DNA of 64,000 bases, from the NCBI GenBank assembly GCA_038501625.1, contig JAZAYU010000088.1:1984001-2048000 (forward strand), read 5' to 3'. Below, one piece after another: positions 11,201-26,200 of this stretch. This stretch comes from Corbicula japonica (Eukaryota > Mollusca > Bivalvia > Venerida > Cyrenidae). The number at the start of each line of letters is the position of its first letter. The stretch's first letter is position 1. A program made the translations under genes and the position numbers. The notes beneath the pieces were generated by a model. The model was not told where the DNA came from. It ran no database searches and was given only the letters and a program-made list of their open reading frames with translations.

Positions 11201-14200
11201 GGTGTTTCTATTTAGTAAAGGTTTAACACTTAACCAACATGTTAATTAATGAAATTGAATGTGCCATTTGTAACACAATTATTTCTATTTGTGTTTTAAG
11301 AAAAGGGTTAAGAAGGCATCAAAGGTGGGGTTTTAGTTCGCTATTATATCTTTAAAAGCTGTAAAGAGCATGATTAACTGTTAACCTTTCTTTTTTTGTT
11401 CTTTTTTTTTATTTTAATGTAGACCTTAGTATTTCTATTCAAATACAAATAGTAATTCTTAAGTTTTGTGTCAGCTGGGAATAATGTTTGAGACACATAA
11501 TGTTTTAGTCATTCCGAGATTCATTAGAATTAAATAGCAAGAATAAAAAGTTTGCAAAATTTAAAAGCATATGATGAAATACAATGGTCCTAGCTGACAC
11601 ATACATATTTATTTGTGGTATTGGAAGGAACAGTGTCTTCTAGTCATGACTTCAGATTTTCTTTTAGTGGCTTTCCTTTCTCCTTTCATTTCTTAGAGCA
11701 TGAAGTCTAGTTTGCTTTATGGTTCGGGACAAGACTCACAAAAGGTCATGGGCTTTCATTTATTACAAGTTTCATAGAAACTAAGCGTCATCGGATGTAA
11801 TAGATATTTTTAGAAACTTTATTTTTTACATGCTTAGGCAATAGATTATTAATTCCTAGATTCTCATCCCTGCTGGCCCATTGAAAATCACTCTGCCTGA
11901 ACGTTTTTTATTTTGGAAAAAAATGCGTACATCTAAATTTACAAGACTAAGTATGACTTGTAGCGTATGAAAACACAGTATGAAGCGGAGCGGCAATTCA
12001 TAGTCGGCTAGACGCTTATTTATATTTGCACTATGCAAGCATCGATAGAAACTTTAGAATGATGAATAAAAAAAAAATAAATAAAACCTGCCCACCCGCC
12101 CCATTTTTCTCAAAATTTGGATGAGAATCTAGGAAATAATTTTCTTTTGCCTTACTGTTGTTCTTTCCCATTACAAATATTTCATTTCTTTCCGAGCAGT
12201 TCTATTGGATGCTATAAATTACACTGTCAGCATTACTGTGAGACATCACCTAATTTCCCTGTACAGAGTTTTGAGATCGAAGTTTGTTCAAACTCATTTC
12301 TCTATTTTGGAAGCATGTGATGAAAAGACACTGAAACTTGTCCAGCATCTTAATAAGTGGCGGAGGAATGGGATTCCCCCCTTAAATACTGACAATATTA
12401 GTAAGTTAATGGTGGTCTGGTATCTATAAATGAACAAAACTAACGTGTGATTTTTTCTTTAAATTTTCCTCATTGGTGCTACAGTGGTTATACCCATGGT
12501 ATAAAAGTTCTCCGCGGAGTAAATGCGAGAAGGGGAGACATGCACGGCAGAAGATTTACAAAGTATAAACAATTTATCTGGTAGTAAAAGTCGTATTTCT
12601 GCATTGTGTTAATGGAGCATGAAACTGGGCACATTATCAGTTGGTTCGGAACTACCTTGTGGTTAAAAGCACAGGTGACCGTATCATTGTTAAAAAATAA
12701 AATTCCAATAAAGAAAAAAAAAAGTTTTGTGTTTTTGGTATATTATAATCAAGGTTACCAAGAAGCGGGTCCCATATACTGATAGGGACCTCAAAGAACT
12801 GAAAAATGTTATCATTTAAACAAACAAATCTAGCTGAAACAATACAGCAATAGATGAGTCTTGTTTCATACTAACATGGAAATGCCGTAACCAAAATGGT
12901 TTTTTGCGATCACCTCATCGATGTCGACTAAAACGTTTGGCAATGTTTGAGCCGATATGAAAAGCTGTAGCAAAAAATCGGTTTGAGGAAATTCAAATCG
13001 GTTTTCGCGACATGTTAGTATGAGACCCGCTTCTTGGTAACCTTGATTATAATATACCAAAAACACAAAACTTTTTTTTTTCTTTATTGGAATTTTATTT
13101 TTTAACAATGATACGGTCACCTGTGGTTAAAAGGTCTTCTGTATGTGATCCAGTTATTTTATTTTTGAAGACTTGTTTGTAAACACCCATTCTTTTAATG
13201 CTTTTGTTATGAAAAATATGGTGCATGGTCCAAACAAAAATCACTTCATAATTAAATAATATTCCGTGCTGTGGCAAGCATGTCATATTTGTTGTTTTTA
13301 CGCAAACATTTCTCCCCGCGAAATTAAATGATGTGACCGTTACGTTGTCATTTTACGTGAAGCTATGATTTTGAAAAATATCATGGAAGTACAATACACC
13401 AATATTAAAGCATGACATCTGTGAAAGTGCCATCTTATTTGGATCTACACTGGTTGTAAATAGCATAAGGAACCAACAATGCAGGTCCAGATCAGACAAG
13501 TGGTGCCATCTGATCAGTATGTACACTGTGCCCACGCAATAAAGGAGAATTTTCTAAGTTTAGTGTAAAATGCATGTGCATGCATTACCATCACCATACA
13601 GAATTTGAAATTATCACTGGAAATGTTGCACCACTTCATAATATATTACAGGCCTATTTTTTAACTTCCAGGGGAAGGGACCCATGCCTTATAAATTTGG
13701 GGGAAAAGGGTTATTTTTTCTCTAAAAGGGAATTAAAAACCTGATGTAAAGGTACTTTTTGGGGAAAACTGCAAGATTTTTAAGAAATGTTTTTAGGGGA
13801 AGGCACCCATAAATGGCCTCTACTAAAGAAGGAAAAGAAGCCCTGATAAATCTCAGTCACAAATGGCTATTGAACCAAATAGTCTATATTTACTCTGAGC
13901 CATCTTACTGCTCCAAGTTCTTGGGAGAGCATACAGTAATCAGAACTAATTCAGTGGACAGATGTTGCCATGAATTATCAATGAAGACATGTCTTGTATG
14001 GACATTGATTATTATCCATTATTAAGATAACACATAGCGGTTAATTATTTATTCTGCTTTTGATAACCGTATGTTCAGTTAATTAAAATGGTATTAATAC
14101 ATTTTTCCAGTGCTATGCACAGCATTCTGCAACATTTGCAATTATTGTAGACCCAGATCAGCATGCTGATCAAGCCTGAAGGTTATAAAGCTGAGCATGG

Positions 14201-17200
14201 AAACCAGTCTCAAATCTCAAGCATCTGATTGGCTGAAATGGCGACTGGTCGCCATTTCAGCCAATCAGATGCTTGAGATTTGAGACTGGTTTCCATGCTC
14301 AGCTATATAACCTTGGGCACAGGGTCTTGGGTACCTGGTGTACAATGTTTCTATACAGAAAATAAATTCATGTTATGAATTTCTGTGAAGGACTCCTTTT
14401 AACAATTTAGTAAAATTCTTATGATAAATACCGTCATTGTTTGAATATAAGTCGCACTTTTTCCCCAGGATTTGGAAGAAAAAATTTGGGGGTGTGGCTT
14501 ATACACAGGTTTGGCTGCTTATACTTTTCTTTAAGCCATTTTCATCTGTTCTATCACGTTTGGGGCAGTGCGGCTTATATTCAAACAATAATGGTAAATA
14601 AGAATACCTGTGATACCTTAGTATTCTTCATTTCTGTACATAAATAAATGCTATTATTAATAAAGATATTATGAGAAGAATTTTTGATAGTTCAGCTTTA
14701 TGGAATGGCTGTTGGAAATGCCACATTGATGACAAAGTAAATGACAGCGCACTTTTTTGCAGAAAATGTTCTTTCTCGGAGACATCACATGTGAAAATAT
14801 TGTTCACAGTTCAATAAATTGTGAGCAGCTTTTACTGGCGCCAGTGCCCAAGGTTATAAAACTGAGCATAGAAACCAGTCTCAAATCTCAAGCATCTGAT
14901 TGGCTGAAATGGCGACCAGTCGCCATTTCAGCCAATCAGATGCTTGAGATTTGAGACTGGTTTCCAATCTCAGCTTTATAACCTTCAGGCTAGGCCTCTA
15001 AATGTAATACATGTATCACACTGCATACAATCAGAAATTATAGGCTGTTATGTGAAAAATTAGACTTCATCGTAGACCCTTTACTCCAAATGTACGCATT
15101 TTGGTCGAACAGTGCAGATCCTGATCAGATGGCATGGATGTGCTGGCTGATCTGTATCTACACTGTTGGCCCTCGCAATAACGGTTTATCTATGGAGGAA
15201 AGGGTTTAGCGTAAATATAAAACTAAAATTTACATATATTATACATGTAGGTTCCTGAAGCAGAGATACATACAGTAGGTTTGAGGGTATGATGTGGGTT
15301 TGTTTGTTAGAAAAAATACAGGGTGTTTGTTGCAGAAAAATCATTAAAAGGCAGAATTATGAACAAGAACTGTATTTGCACAGAAGTTATAGCTTACAAT
15401 ATAATATTGTTCTGAGGCTAGGAGTTTGTTTCTGTGGCTTGCTAGAATTTTTGTTTTCTAAGACAGTTCATTAATAAGATCAACCATGATTTGAGTAAAT
15501 TCATGCTGTCATTTTGTTTGTTACTGATACAGAGTCAAAATAATATTATAACATGACCGCTGATATTCCCCAAAGGCAATGCATGGAAAGGACAGTTATT
15601 AAATCCATGATCATGGCTTTTCCTTTTCTGACATCACACAACATTCACTTGAAGAACCTACACAGCGAAGTAGCACCTTTATTTTCAAAGCTTGATGATG
15701 GAGATTAGTGTTAAAATTGAAATAATAAATCATTATAAGGCCGCCAGTAATTTATCGCAGGATTTATCACAAGATGCATTCAGATGTGTAGATTTATTTA
15801 AACTCAGAGCTACGCTTTAAAACTGGGAGTGCTTCTGGGTCCCCACTACACTGGTTTCTCAATTTCTACTCACTCTTTAAACAGTTGTCATTTAAAATAC
15901 TTTCAGAATGAGGAAAGTGAATATGTAAGGCACCCCGGGAAGTGATTTCACATTTAATTGTTAGTAGTTCATTAGTTAGGTTGAAGGTTTCTCGTTTAAT
16001 GTTCAGTTAATTTCATCTTTGGTGTTGTTTATTATATGTTTTTTAACAATTTTGTCAAGTTATGTTTCAAGCCTTAGTTGAATTTGATAACAAACGCATA
16101 AATTAATTGACAAAACTTTTGAAAAGGTGGTAATGGTTTATCAAATTTGACTCTTTAGTTATGTAATACAGGTTCTTATACACATAATGTAATACTAAGT
16201 CTTCTCATATCGTAATGTCGGTGTCACAACCTCTCACAGTTAGAGTCACACCCAGTCAAAGTTGGTGTCACACCCAGTCACAGTATTGTGCCAGAAATAA
16301 AGTCGGCCTGTAAACAGAGATGAGACTGTTGAGGGAAAGACTGCTTTTTTGTAAAACAGACAGATTTAAAGAAGAAATTCTCCGTTTAATAAAGACCAAC
16401 TGTCTTCAAAGAACATTTTAGGTTTTCTACTGAGCGGTCTTTAAATACGGGGTTGACTGTATTTGCCAAGTGCATCTTATTTCTCTATCTGGTAAAATGG
16501 GCAGTATAACTAGTTTTAATCTAAGGGTGTTATTTGGTTGTTGGTGCATTGTTACATTAAATTCATGAAAAAGCTAGACAAAAAGAAATTTCGAATCCAT
16601 GATTCTGAGATTTGGTTATCTTGCCGCTGTAGGGTCCCACCCACAGTTTGGAGATTCACACCCCTCGGGATGCCCTCCGTATGGAAGATCTCAGCACGGA
16701 CGAGGAAGATCGGGTACATAGCGAGATGAGAAATTACGAAAATAAAATAGAAAACCTAATGGCCGAAGTAGGGACCCTTAAAAATGAGGTACAATTTGGG
16801 AAATTTTTATTAAATTGTATCAAAAGTAGCTTGTGTATCATGTTTTATTGGCATACATGTTATCAAAATATTCTACCAACCCTAGTATTTTATTTACAGT
16901 CCAACCATTGCGACAGCCACTTAATAAAATGTCACTGGTCTCATAGATCTGTATTTCTTGTGTCACCGATAATTGTTTACATCATAAACCAATTTACAAA
17001 CTATGGAAGCTACACTACCAGTATTTTCAAAGCTCATTAACACATATTCATGTTTCAGTTGAAAAAAAAGTATATCTAATAAATTTACATATGAGTTTTA
17101 ATTAATGTGTATATATCACAAAGGTCGTATTAACACTTTTCTCAATGGATGTGGCTTTTATCCCATGAAAGACACGAGTCTTAGACTCAGACCAGCCTGC

Positions 17201-20200
17201 ATGTCCTTGTAGTCAGATTTTGTAGTCTAAACTTTTCACATCATGTCAAGAAATAACCTTATGAACTAAACATGTTAAGTTTAGAACCTGGTCTGAAGGT
17301 TATAAAGCTGAGCAAGGAAACCAGTCTCAAATCTCAAGCATCTGATTGGCTGAAATGGCGACTGGTCGCCATTTCAGCCAATCAGATGCTTGAGATTTGA
17401 GACTGGTTTCCATGCTCAGCTTAATAATTTTGGGCACTGATCTGAAAGAAGAGATTGATAGGCTGATCTGGGTCTACATTGTTCGCACATGGGATATGAA
17501 TCATATATCATGGAAAAAAGAGTTAAGATCTCACTATCACATCACCTGCACTCTAATACTTGTAAAGTAACCAGGGCCCAAGATCAAACTAAAACTGGAG
17601 ACCAATCTAAAATGTCAAGCATCTGATAGGCTGAAATTATCTGTCAGTTTCTGAGATTTGAGACTGGTCTTCATTTTCAGGTTTATGATCTTTGGCACAG
17701 TATAATCCCTGGACCTGTAGCATTTCACCAGCTAGAAAGTTAACTAAGATTTCTTTTTTGCTAGTTATAATTTATTAACTGTTAAGCTATTTTAGTTTCT
17801 TCTGCTTGCCTTTTATCTTGAATTTCAGATTTCTTAGCTTATAGATCAGAATAATATAGACTGATATTTAAATTAAAAAATGGATATTAAAAAAGTTTTG
17901 AATATTAAAAAAAACTACCATCACTTCCTAAATATAGGCCGTAGAGGCTTATCAGCCACGTACATTCAACAGCAGTTTTTATTGCTTAACCCTTGATTCC
18001 ATGTGAAGGGATTTTATCGCATGTGTGAACAGTGTAGATCCAGATCAGGATTTGCTTCTTGGTCAGAAGTAGCCTAATGAATCAAAAAGCCAGCAAGGAT
18101 GTGCCAGCTGATCTGGATCTACATTTTTCACACATGGATAACAACCCTATCACACGGAGACAAGGGTTAACTTTTAAAATCAGAAAAAATTAGGACTATG
18201 ATTTTGTGTTGATGACATAGAATTTTTTATTTATTTTTCCTTTGAATTAAATGGGACACATCTAGTTTAGCGGACCCTAACACTAAAGAGCTTTGCTTGT
18301 GAGAAAATTCATTGGTATCCTAGTCATGAGTCAAACAAATTTCAATTATAATGAGTTTAAATGGGGGCTACCGCCCCACACCCCTGTTTTTCTCACTCAA
18401 ATGCCGCTGGGCTTTTGTGTTTTGAAGATCTGGGGTCTGCTAAACTAGATTCTACCCGAATCAAATTTGTTCTATCCACTGAAAACAGATTTAGAGGGTT
18501 AAAAAGTAAATTCAGTATTTGTCATGAATTTCAAGTGATCTGAATATATTTTGATAACTTCACTTACCTGGAAAAAGAATTAATTTTTGTATTGTATTAA
18601 ATATCTTTTTCGACAAAGTTGACATCATTTATTTTGATATGTGACGGCATTTACGCCAAACAGTGACATTGATGTTGTTTATTGGAATGTGACGTCATTT
18701 TACGCCAAACAGTGACATTGATTTTATACATTGAAATTACATCATTTTACGCCAAAATTAGACAAATGTTTATATCGAATGTTGATATAATATCATTCAC
18801 CTGATAAAGAGTTATGTCTCAAATAAACGCAAAACAAGTAGTTTGTTTATAAAGATTAACTTTTAATTCAGCTTTTGGTAAAAAATAAAATCTTTGTAGC
18901 TTACTTTAATTTAATTACTTTTCATTTTATTTATCATTGTTTTACTTGCTTGACTGTTTTTATCTCTGACTGATCCAGGTGGAGCTACAACGTACATTAC
19001 GAGATAAAGAACGCCAGGAAGACGAGTTGAATACATCTCGTAGAATCTTGGAGGAGCAGGAATACGAACTTGAAGATTATAAAGAAGGACTGGCGCAAAG
19101 TGAGCGTGAAAACCGTCTCTTGAAACAAAGTATGGGGATACTCCAAGATGAAGCTGAGGCTGTCAGGTGCAAACATTATCTTTCAATGAAATTCATGTGG
19201 GTTTGGTTTTAATCGAAAAAAATGGGCCAGAGGGGCAATAAGAAGACTTTGACAAGAAAACTGGCAAAGAAGGCCAGATTTTTCTTTTTTTAAAGTAGAT
19301 CATAGATATTTTAGGACACCTGCAGTTTACCGGTAAGTAAAATTTGCACCATCACCCCACTGGCATTTCAATTCATTTATCCATTGAATAGTTAGTTCAG
19401 AATATAGTTTTTAATGGGGGCTGCCACCCCCACCACCCCCACCTCCGCTTGCATTTAATTATTAATGTGTAATTATTACACGAGCTCGATGATTGTCTAT
19501 TTAAACATCCGTACCAGTAAACTGCATTCTTGCCGATATTTTCCTTGCATACCATATATCTATTTTACCATTCTATTTAATTTATTTTTCTCGTTTTTAT
19601 AGTGAAATGTCATCAACTGCTCCCTCTATAGAACTAAGGAAAAAATCTCTTAAGTAATTATATATGGTTCTAATTTGGGATGAATTATCACGCAAAAGTA
19701 ATTAATTTATTCACCAACACAAGATATCATACGCCACCACTGGATAATGATACAGATCAAATTCTGATGACATTGCTAAGGAAGTACATGACGTCATGAC
19801 ATCACAATGACATCACTTAATGTTGTTTCTAAAAGAAGAGTATTCTAACTTAAACCAGAGTTGAAGAACATGAATTAATATATTGTTGTCTTAGGAACAC
19901 CAAACTTTATGAAGAAAGTAGCAACAAGCACACAAAAGTAAGAGATATTTTGTAAGCTACTAACGACTAGTGCAAATTTCACACAGATTTATTTTTTGAC
20001 CAACAAAAATCAGTGAAATCACATCAAAAGGGGTAACTGATTCCAACTGATGACCAATATCAAAACAGTAGTTACTATAGTGTGAAATACATGAAAATTA
20101 AACTCACAATAAATATCATGTTACATCTGTAGAAAATTGAAAATTTAGCTGACTCCCCTAAAATTGGCAAAACTTGTAACTGTTCTAAATCTGGGCTAAA

Positions 20201-23200
20201 AGATCTCTGAAAAACATTTGAGCAATGTCACCAGCAAACATGTATTCAGTTAAAAATTTGGCAATTTGAAGAGGTTTTGTTTCTAATTTTTTTTTTTGAT
20301 AGAACAATCATTTTCTTAGGCAATAGAAAATTAATTCCTAGATACTCGTCCAAATTTTTGGAAAAAATGGGGCCGGTGGGTGGGATTTATTTTTTATTAA
20401 TCATTCTCACAGTTTCTAACTAGCACAACTATTTGTGTGCGGCATGGACTTTTCTATATATTATGGGATGTTCGTCCATTGCGCACAACCCAGTTACTAT
20501 TTAAATCAATGCGGAAAATTTTCCTTCTATTTCTATATGCCGCCGATCGGAATTTGAATCGCAACTTTGGCGGCTCCATAAAGCATCTTAAACCATATGT
20601 ATCTTTAAAAAATTTACATACCTGAAAAGCCACATTCAAGTGGAATCAATATATGTAATCCTTTATAAATAACAATTTCGTTTTTTATGCAAAACTCTTT
20701 TAAACCTCCACCCATGTCAACAAATTTCGATTGGCGCTTAAAGTTTACCTGACTCACGTTTATCAATAAATAACAGAATTTAAATCGGGTCAGTTTTCAC
20801 CACAGTTTTGATCGTAACTGCTTGAGACGTAAAGGACAGACATCTGTAAAAAGTCAGTATGATAATGGGTCTGTGCTTGCCGTGGAATTATTGGTGCTAA
20901 GTTTCTTAGGGTCCTTGTGTAGTGCAAAGATTAATAGCATCCAGCTGACTATAAATTGCCGATTCGCTCTTAAGGTTTTAGAACTGTAATATTTCCGCCA
21001 AACATCGACTTATGCCGTCACTAATTCGTTTTTTCGGAACGCTGATTGGTACGTTTCCGGTTGATACTATTTTTCATAAAAGGAGTCTACTCTTTAGGTG
21101 TTTTCCGCGATTATGACGTCATAAATAACTAAATCAAATAATAACAAAGTGCGGATTTAAAATTGATGTAAAGTAAACAAATATTTTCATAACAAATACT
21201 CAGAATAAGTCTATAGACGAACAACACTCAGTAATGAATAGAGCTTATATGAAGTTGAACGCCGTTTGATCAATCCTCCGTGGCGTAGTGGTAACGCTCA
21301 GGACTTTTCATTTTAACGGACCTGGTTCAATCCTCGGGAGAGGAACCTTTTTTCCCCTTTTTCTTCTTTTTTTTTTAAAATTATTGTGAGGAAATTTTTG
21401 GAGAAAATAGTATAAGCAATAGGTTTAAAATTCGGAAATAATTGTTATTATTCTTCATCTTCATTTAGTAGCCATGAAAACTGAAATATTGTAATGATAT
21501 TATTACAAAATACTGACTCTTTTATAATACAGCAACAGAATCACGATATGAAACTAAAATGATTATGGAATATGTACTTTCATTGAGGATAATGTTGCTA
21601 TTTTATTGTTTCTATAATTGAACAGTAATTTTGTGATACTTGTCTTATAAAACTAATTTTATGTGTTTGCACGATGATTATTTTCCTTTAAAAGAATGCT
21701 TTGGTTGCTATGGTTACGGTTGCCAAAATTACTTTTTTGAGGTTAAATTCTAACCAGCATAGCTGATTGCTTGCGTATTCCTTGTTTTTCAAAAAATTTG
21801 AGGGGGTATAAAAAAATCACCATTCGTAAACCAAGCCCTTTGGTTATTGTGGTTTTTAACGGTTTGGTCTGGGCCATAGGTACCTATTTTGTAGGCCAAT
21901 AAAATGAAAACGAAGACGGTGAGGTGCTCTTTTTTTTTAATTATGTGATTCTATACACATTGCAGATAATTTTAATGTATAACACAATTATTTTACTGCA
22001 TTAAACATGCACAAAAATCACAGATAAAAACTTGCTTAATTTTTGCAGATCGGAAAAATGTGCATTTCCGAAGATGGGGTACACTTTAAAAAAGTCAATT
22101 TATAAAGTGATAGAAATAAATTCTAAACATAATGCTTGTTTTTTCCTGTTCAGATATAATGTCATTAAACAATCAGCCTTTATTTTACAAAATTTTACAA
22201 GGTTTCAAAGAAATAGAGATGAATTTAGCTTCTAGTATGTTTGATTTTACAGCCCACTTTCCGAAACAGAGGGTCCCCTTCTAAAATACTAAATTTCTCG
22301 AGTTACGCACGGTAAATGTTTTTTAAAACTCGTGTTTAGATGTCTAAATGGATGTACTTGGAAATGAAAACAACAAAATCCCAATCTGCAAAAGTGCATA
22401 TTACAGTTCTAATACCTTAAGTGTTTCATACTGCATTTTCGTACTCTACCGATACTCATAATTTAAAAATTTTGATGTTTGCATTTTTTTTTTCAAAATA
22501 AAAACTGTTCATGTGAAGTGATTTTTAAGGGGCGGGCGAGGATGAGAATTTAGGAATTAATTTTCTATTGCCTTACTGATATAATCTGCTTTTGTTTCAA
22601 ATTCTGATTTCATAATACTTTTTTTTTTCTACAAAATTGATTAAAAAGTAATGTTATCTGTTAAATAATGATGTCATCGTTTAGAAGACATTTATCCATA
22701 ATAACATTATATTTTATTTGTGTAATGTGAACTTTTCCCCTCTTTGTAGAACGGAGGCAGATCTGCTTAACATAGAGCGTGAGAAGTTGATGAAAAAGTT
22801 GATTGAGGTTGAAATGGACGGACAGTCAGCTGCTAAACAGGCATCACAGTTGCGCGACTTGGTCAGAAAATTCAGACAGGTGTGTATTAAATTGTATATT
22901 CTAACATGACCGCTGAATTTTACATACTAGGCAATGTATTGATGTGACAGGTTTGTATTAAATTGTATATTTTAACATGACTGCTGAATTTTATGTAGGC
23001 AATGTATTGATGTGACAGGTTTGTTTAAAATTGTGTATTTTAACATGACTGCTGAATTTTACGTAGAAGCGACAGTTATTATATCCAATATTTTAGTGAT
23101 TTTAGTGGCCTAGTGATAGGTCCAATGAACAATTAATGGATTTAATTTAGTGTAAATTGTAAATGGTTATAGCGGTTCAATGTAGCTCACAGTATTAAAG

Positions 23201-26200
23201 AATATGTTACTTAATGTCCAGGGATTTAAGCAGATTCTTGCATTTAGATGCAAGCAAATTTGAATTTTTGCCCTATTGACCCCACTTGATTCTGGGTTGG
23301 AGGTTATAAAACTGAGCATAGAAACCAGTCTCAAATCTCAAGCATCTGATTGGCTGAAATGGCGACCAGTCTCCATTTCAGCCAATCAGATGCTTGAGAT
23401 TTGAGACTGGTTTCCATGCTCAGTTATAATTATAACTATTATATTATAATTTAGTGTAAATTGTAAATGGTTATAGCGGTTCAATGTAGCTCACAGTATT
23501 AAAGAATATGTTACTTAATGTCCAGGGATTTAAGCAGATTCTTGCATTTAGATGCAAGCAAATTTGAATTTTTGCCCTTTTGACCCCACTTGATTCTGGG
23601 TTGGAGGTTATAAAACTGAGCATAGAAACCAGTCTCAAATCTCAAGCATCTGATTGGCTGAAATGGCTACCAGTCTCCATGTCAGCCAATCAGATGCTTG
23701 AGATTTGAGACTGGTTTCCATGGTCAGTTTTAATTATAACCTTGATTCTGAGCTTAGGGTCATTCTGATGCAGGAGAATTTGTAAAGGTGTTGAAATTTT
23801 GCAAGAATAAATGTAAATAGTATGTCAATTTTTTTTTAAATAATATGAACTAAATACTTACTTGATTCTAGAAAAATATTATAATGAAGTTAAAGCAATT
23901 TTATAAGTAGCAAAATTCACTGAATACAAGATATGATTCTTGACCCCTTGACATTTCTCACCAGGGTTCATCTAGATGACCACTGGTTTTCAAAAGCTAT
24001 TGAAATCCCTGTTGTCCCTGTTCACAGTAGGGAATTAATGTTCATGAAAATCAATGAATTCACTTCTTTTGTCATTTGTTTTATAAATGATGCATGAACA
24101 AGATTTTTGTATGTTTTTTAAAGGATTCCAGAATATCGCAAGCAGACAGTGCCAAGTTAGGTAAAACCAAGGACTTACTGTTGGAGAAGTTAGCCGATTT
24201 CGAAGCTACCAATAGGACTCTGCGAAGGTTGTTACGTGAAACTCACAAACAAGAGCAGGCAACTCTGCGACTCGGCGAGCAGCGTGATATGCTCATCAAG
24301 AAGCTTGCTGACACAGATATATCCAATGAGGTAAATACCTGGGAATAGATATCTGCTGATATGAGGTGTATCTTGGGCAATTTGGTATATCTTTGGCCAG
24401 ACATAAAAATTTGTTTGCACTTGCCCTGCCTGGAATTTTTGCTTAATTAAGTGGTAAGGAAGGGATACTGGAAGCCACAAATATTTATGACTGATTCTTT
24501 TTTTCGCTTTATTTGTGGATTAATTTTAAAAATAAAAAAAGTTGAGGAGTACAAAAAATTCTGCAGCCTTGCAGAAATTAATTTTAGAAAAGTAATGTTT
24601 TTACCTTTGTTTATTGAATAATTAATTTGAATTATAAAAAAAAACATCATTAAAGGGTAAAAAAATTGATTCAGGCCAATTTTGATTAATTTGTTGCCTT
24701 ACTTGGCAATTTGTTGGTACACTGCAAATAGTATTTTAAAGATGGCCCCTTGGCATTATCCATGAGCTTCCATAAATTGATGACATTCATTTAAGTGTTC
24801 AGTGCCCAAGGTTATAAAACTGAGCATGGAAACCAGTCGCCATTTCAGCCAATCAGATGCTTGAGATTTGAGACTGGTTTCCAAACTCAGCTTTATAACC
24901 TTCAACCCAGTATATGCAGTTAAATGCATATAATATGTTTTTTTTAAACACTTTACCAAATGGGATATGGCTTTTATACTAAGGGCGTCCATTATGAAAA
25001 TAATCCCTTGGGTGACCATTCAGCCATATCCATATCATCTGGTCAGGATACGCTGTTTGCAAGTAGATTAATTAAGTTATATCCTAGTAGAATGTTACAA
25101 TGTAGATCCTGATCAGATGGCACAGAATATGCTGGCTGATCAGGATCTACACTGTTTGCAAATGTGATAAAACTAATATATATACAGTAAAACCCCTCAT
25201 TATGGACACTCGATATTACGGGCACCCCGTTATTACGGGCGATTTTTTAAAGAACGGACATTTTGTCTTCTTTTTGTATCTAGTAAATAACTCGATAATA
25301 CGGGCACCCCGCTATTCCGGTAATACGGACAACGGACGCAGTACAAAATTAATTATAATGCATATTTTAGACCCGCTATTACGGACATTCGAGTCTGGTA
25401 ACGTTCCATTTTCTGACCGTTTCACGACATCAGTTTACGACATCGGTTTGCGACATACGACCGCTTAAGGTAATATTGATCAGATTCATTTACGGTAATT
25501 TGTAAAGTTGCAAATTGCAATCAAAACAGACCTGTCAAACTGTGATTTACACAATTGACTGGGGTACTTAATCGCGGAAAGTTATAATGTAAATTAGCAG
25601 TTTAAGATTATTGCACCTTTTAGTTAATTGGGCTATAACTGGCAGGTTTCGGCAATGAAAAGATGCGCTTCTGACCGATTTTATTGGCTGTTTTTGTTTT
25701 TGTTTGTAAATCAGCGAATAGTTGAATAGATGAAAATGTTTCAAAAATCACATGCAAACATCACATTAAATTTTGGCAAGATAAAAAAATTAAAAATAAC
25801 TTCTGTTTCCATTATGGAGAACATTAAAAAGACAGAGAGTTGAATTGACTCTACAAAGGAAAATAGAATTAATTAGAGAGTTTGAGAAATAAGGCAAAAG
25901 CCAAAGAAATAAGTTAATTTACATATTTTGTCTGATTTATTACATTATACTAGATCAAAAGTTGATTAACATCAATTAGTCTGTCAAATCAACGATATGT
26001 TAATAATGTTGAACCGAAGATGTAACGGACAGTGGCCGGTGATTCAAACCCACTATTAAGGACACCCCACTATTAAGGACACTTTCCCTCAGTCCCTAAG
26101 GTGTCCGTAATAGAGGAGTTTTACTGTATAGGGTTAATTAATTAATTGTTACAGTAGTTAAATTTAAGAATCTCGGATAATGAAATGAGCTTTAAGAGAA

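Larger units (their letters stand above)
23146..23750. repeat. ODF2: Tandem duplication, 305-bp unit including a MITE
   Basis: The second copy starts at 23451 (TTTAGTGTAAATTGTAAATG in both) and is nearly identical through the enclosed palindromic MITE. This indicates a recent intronic duplication. Confidence 0.9.
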
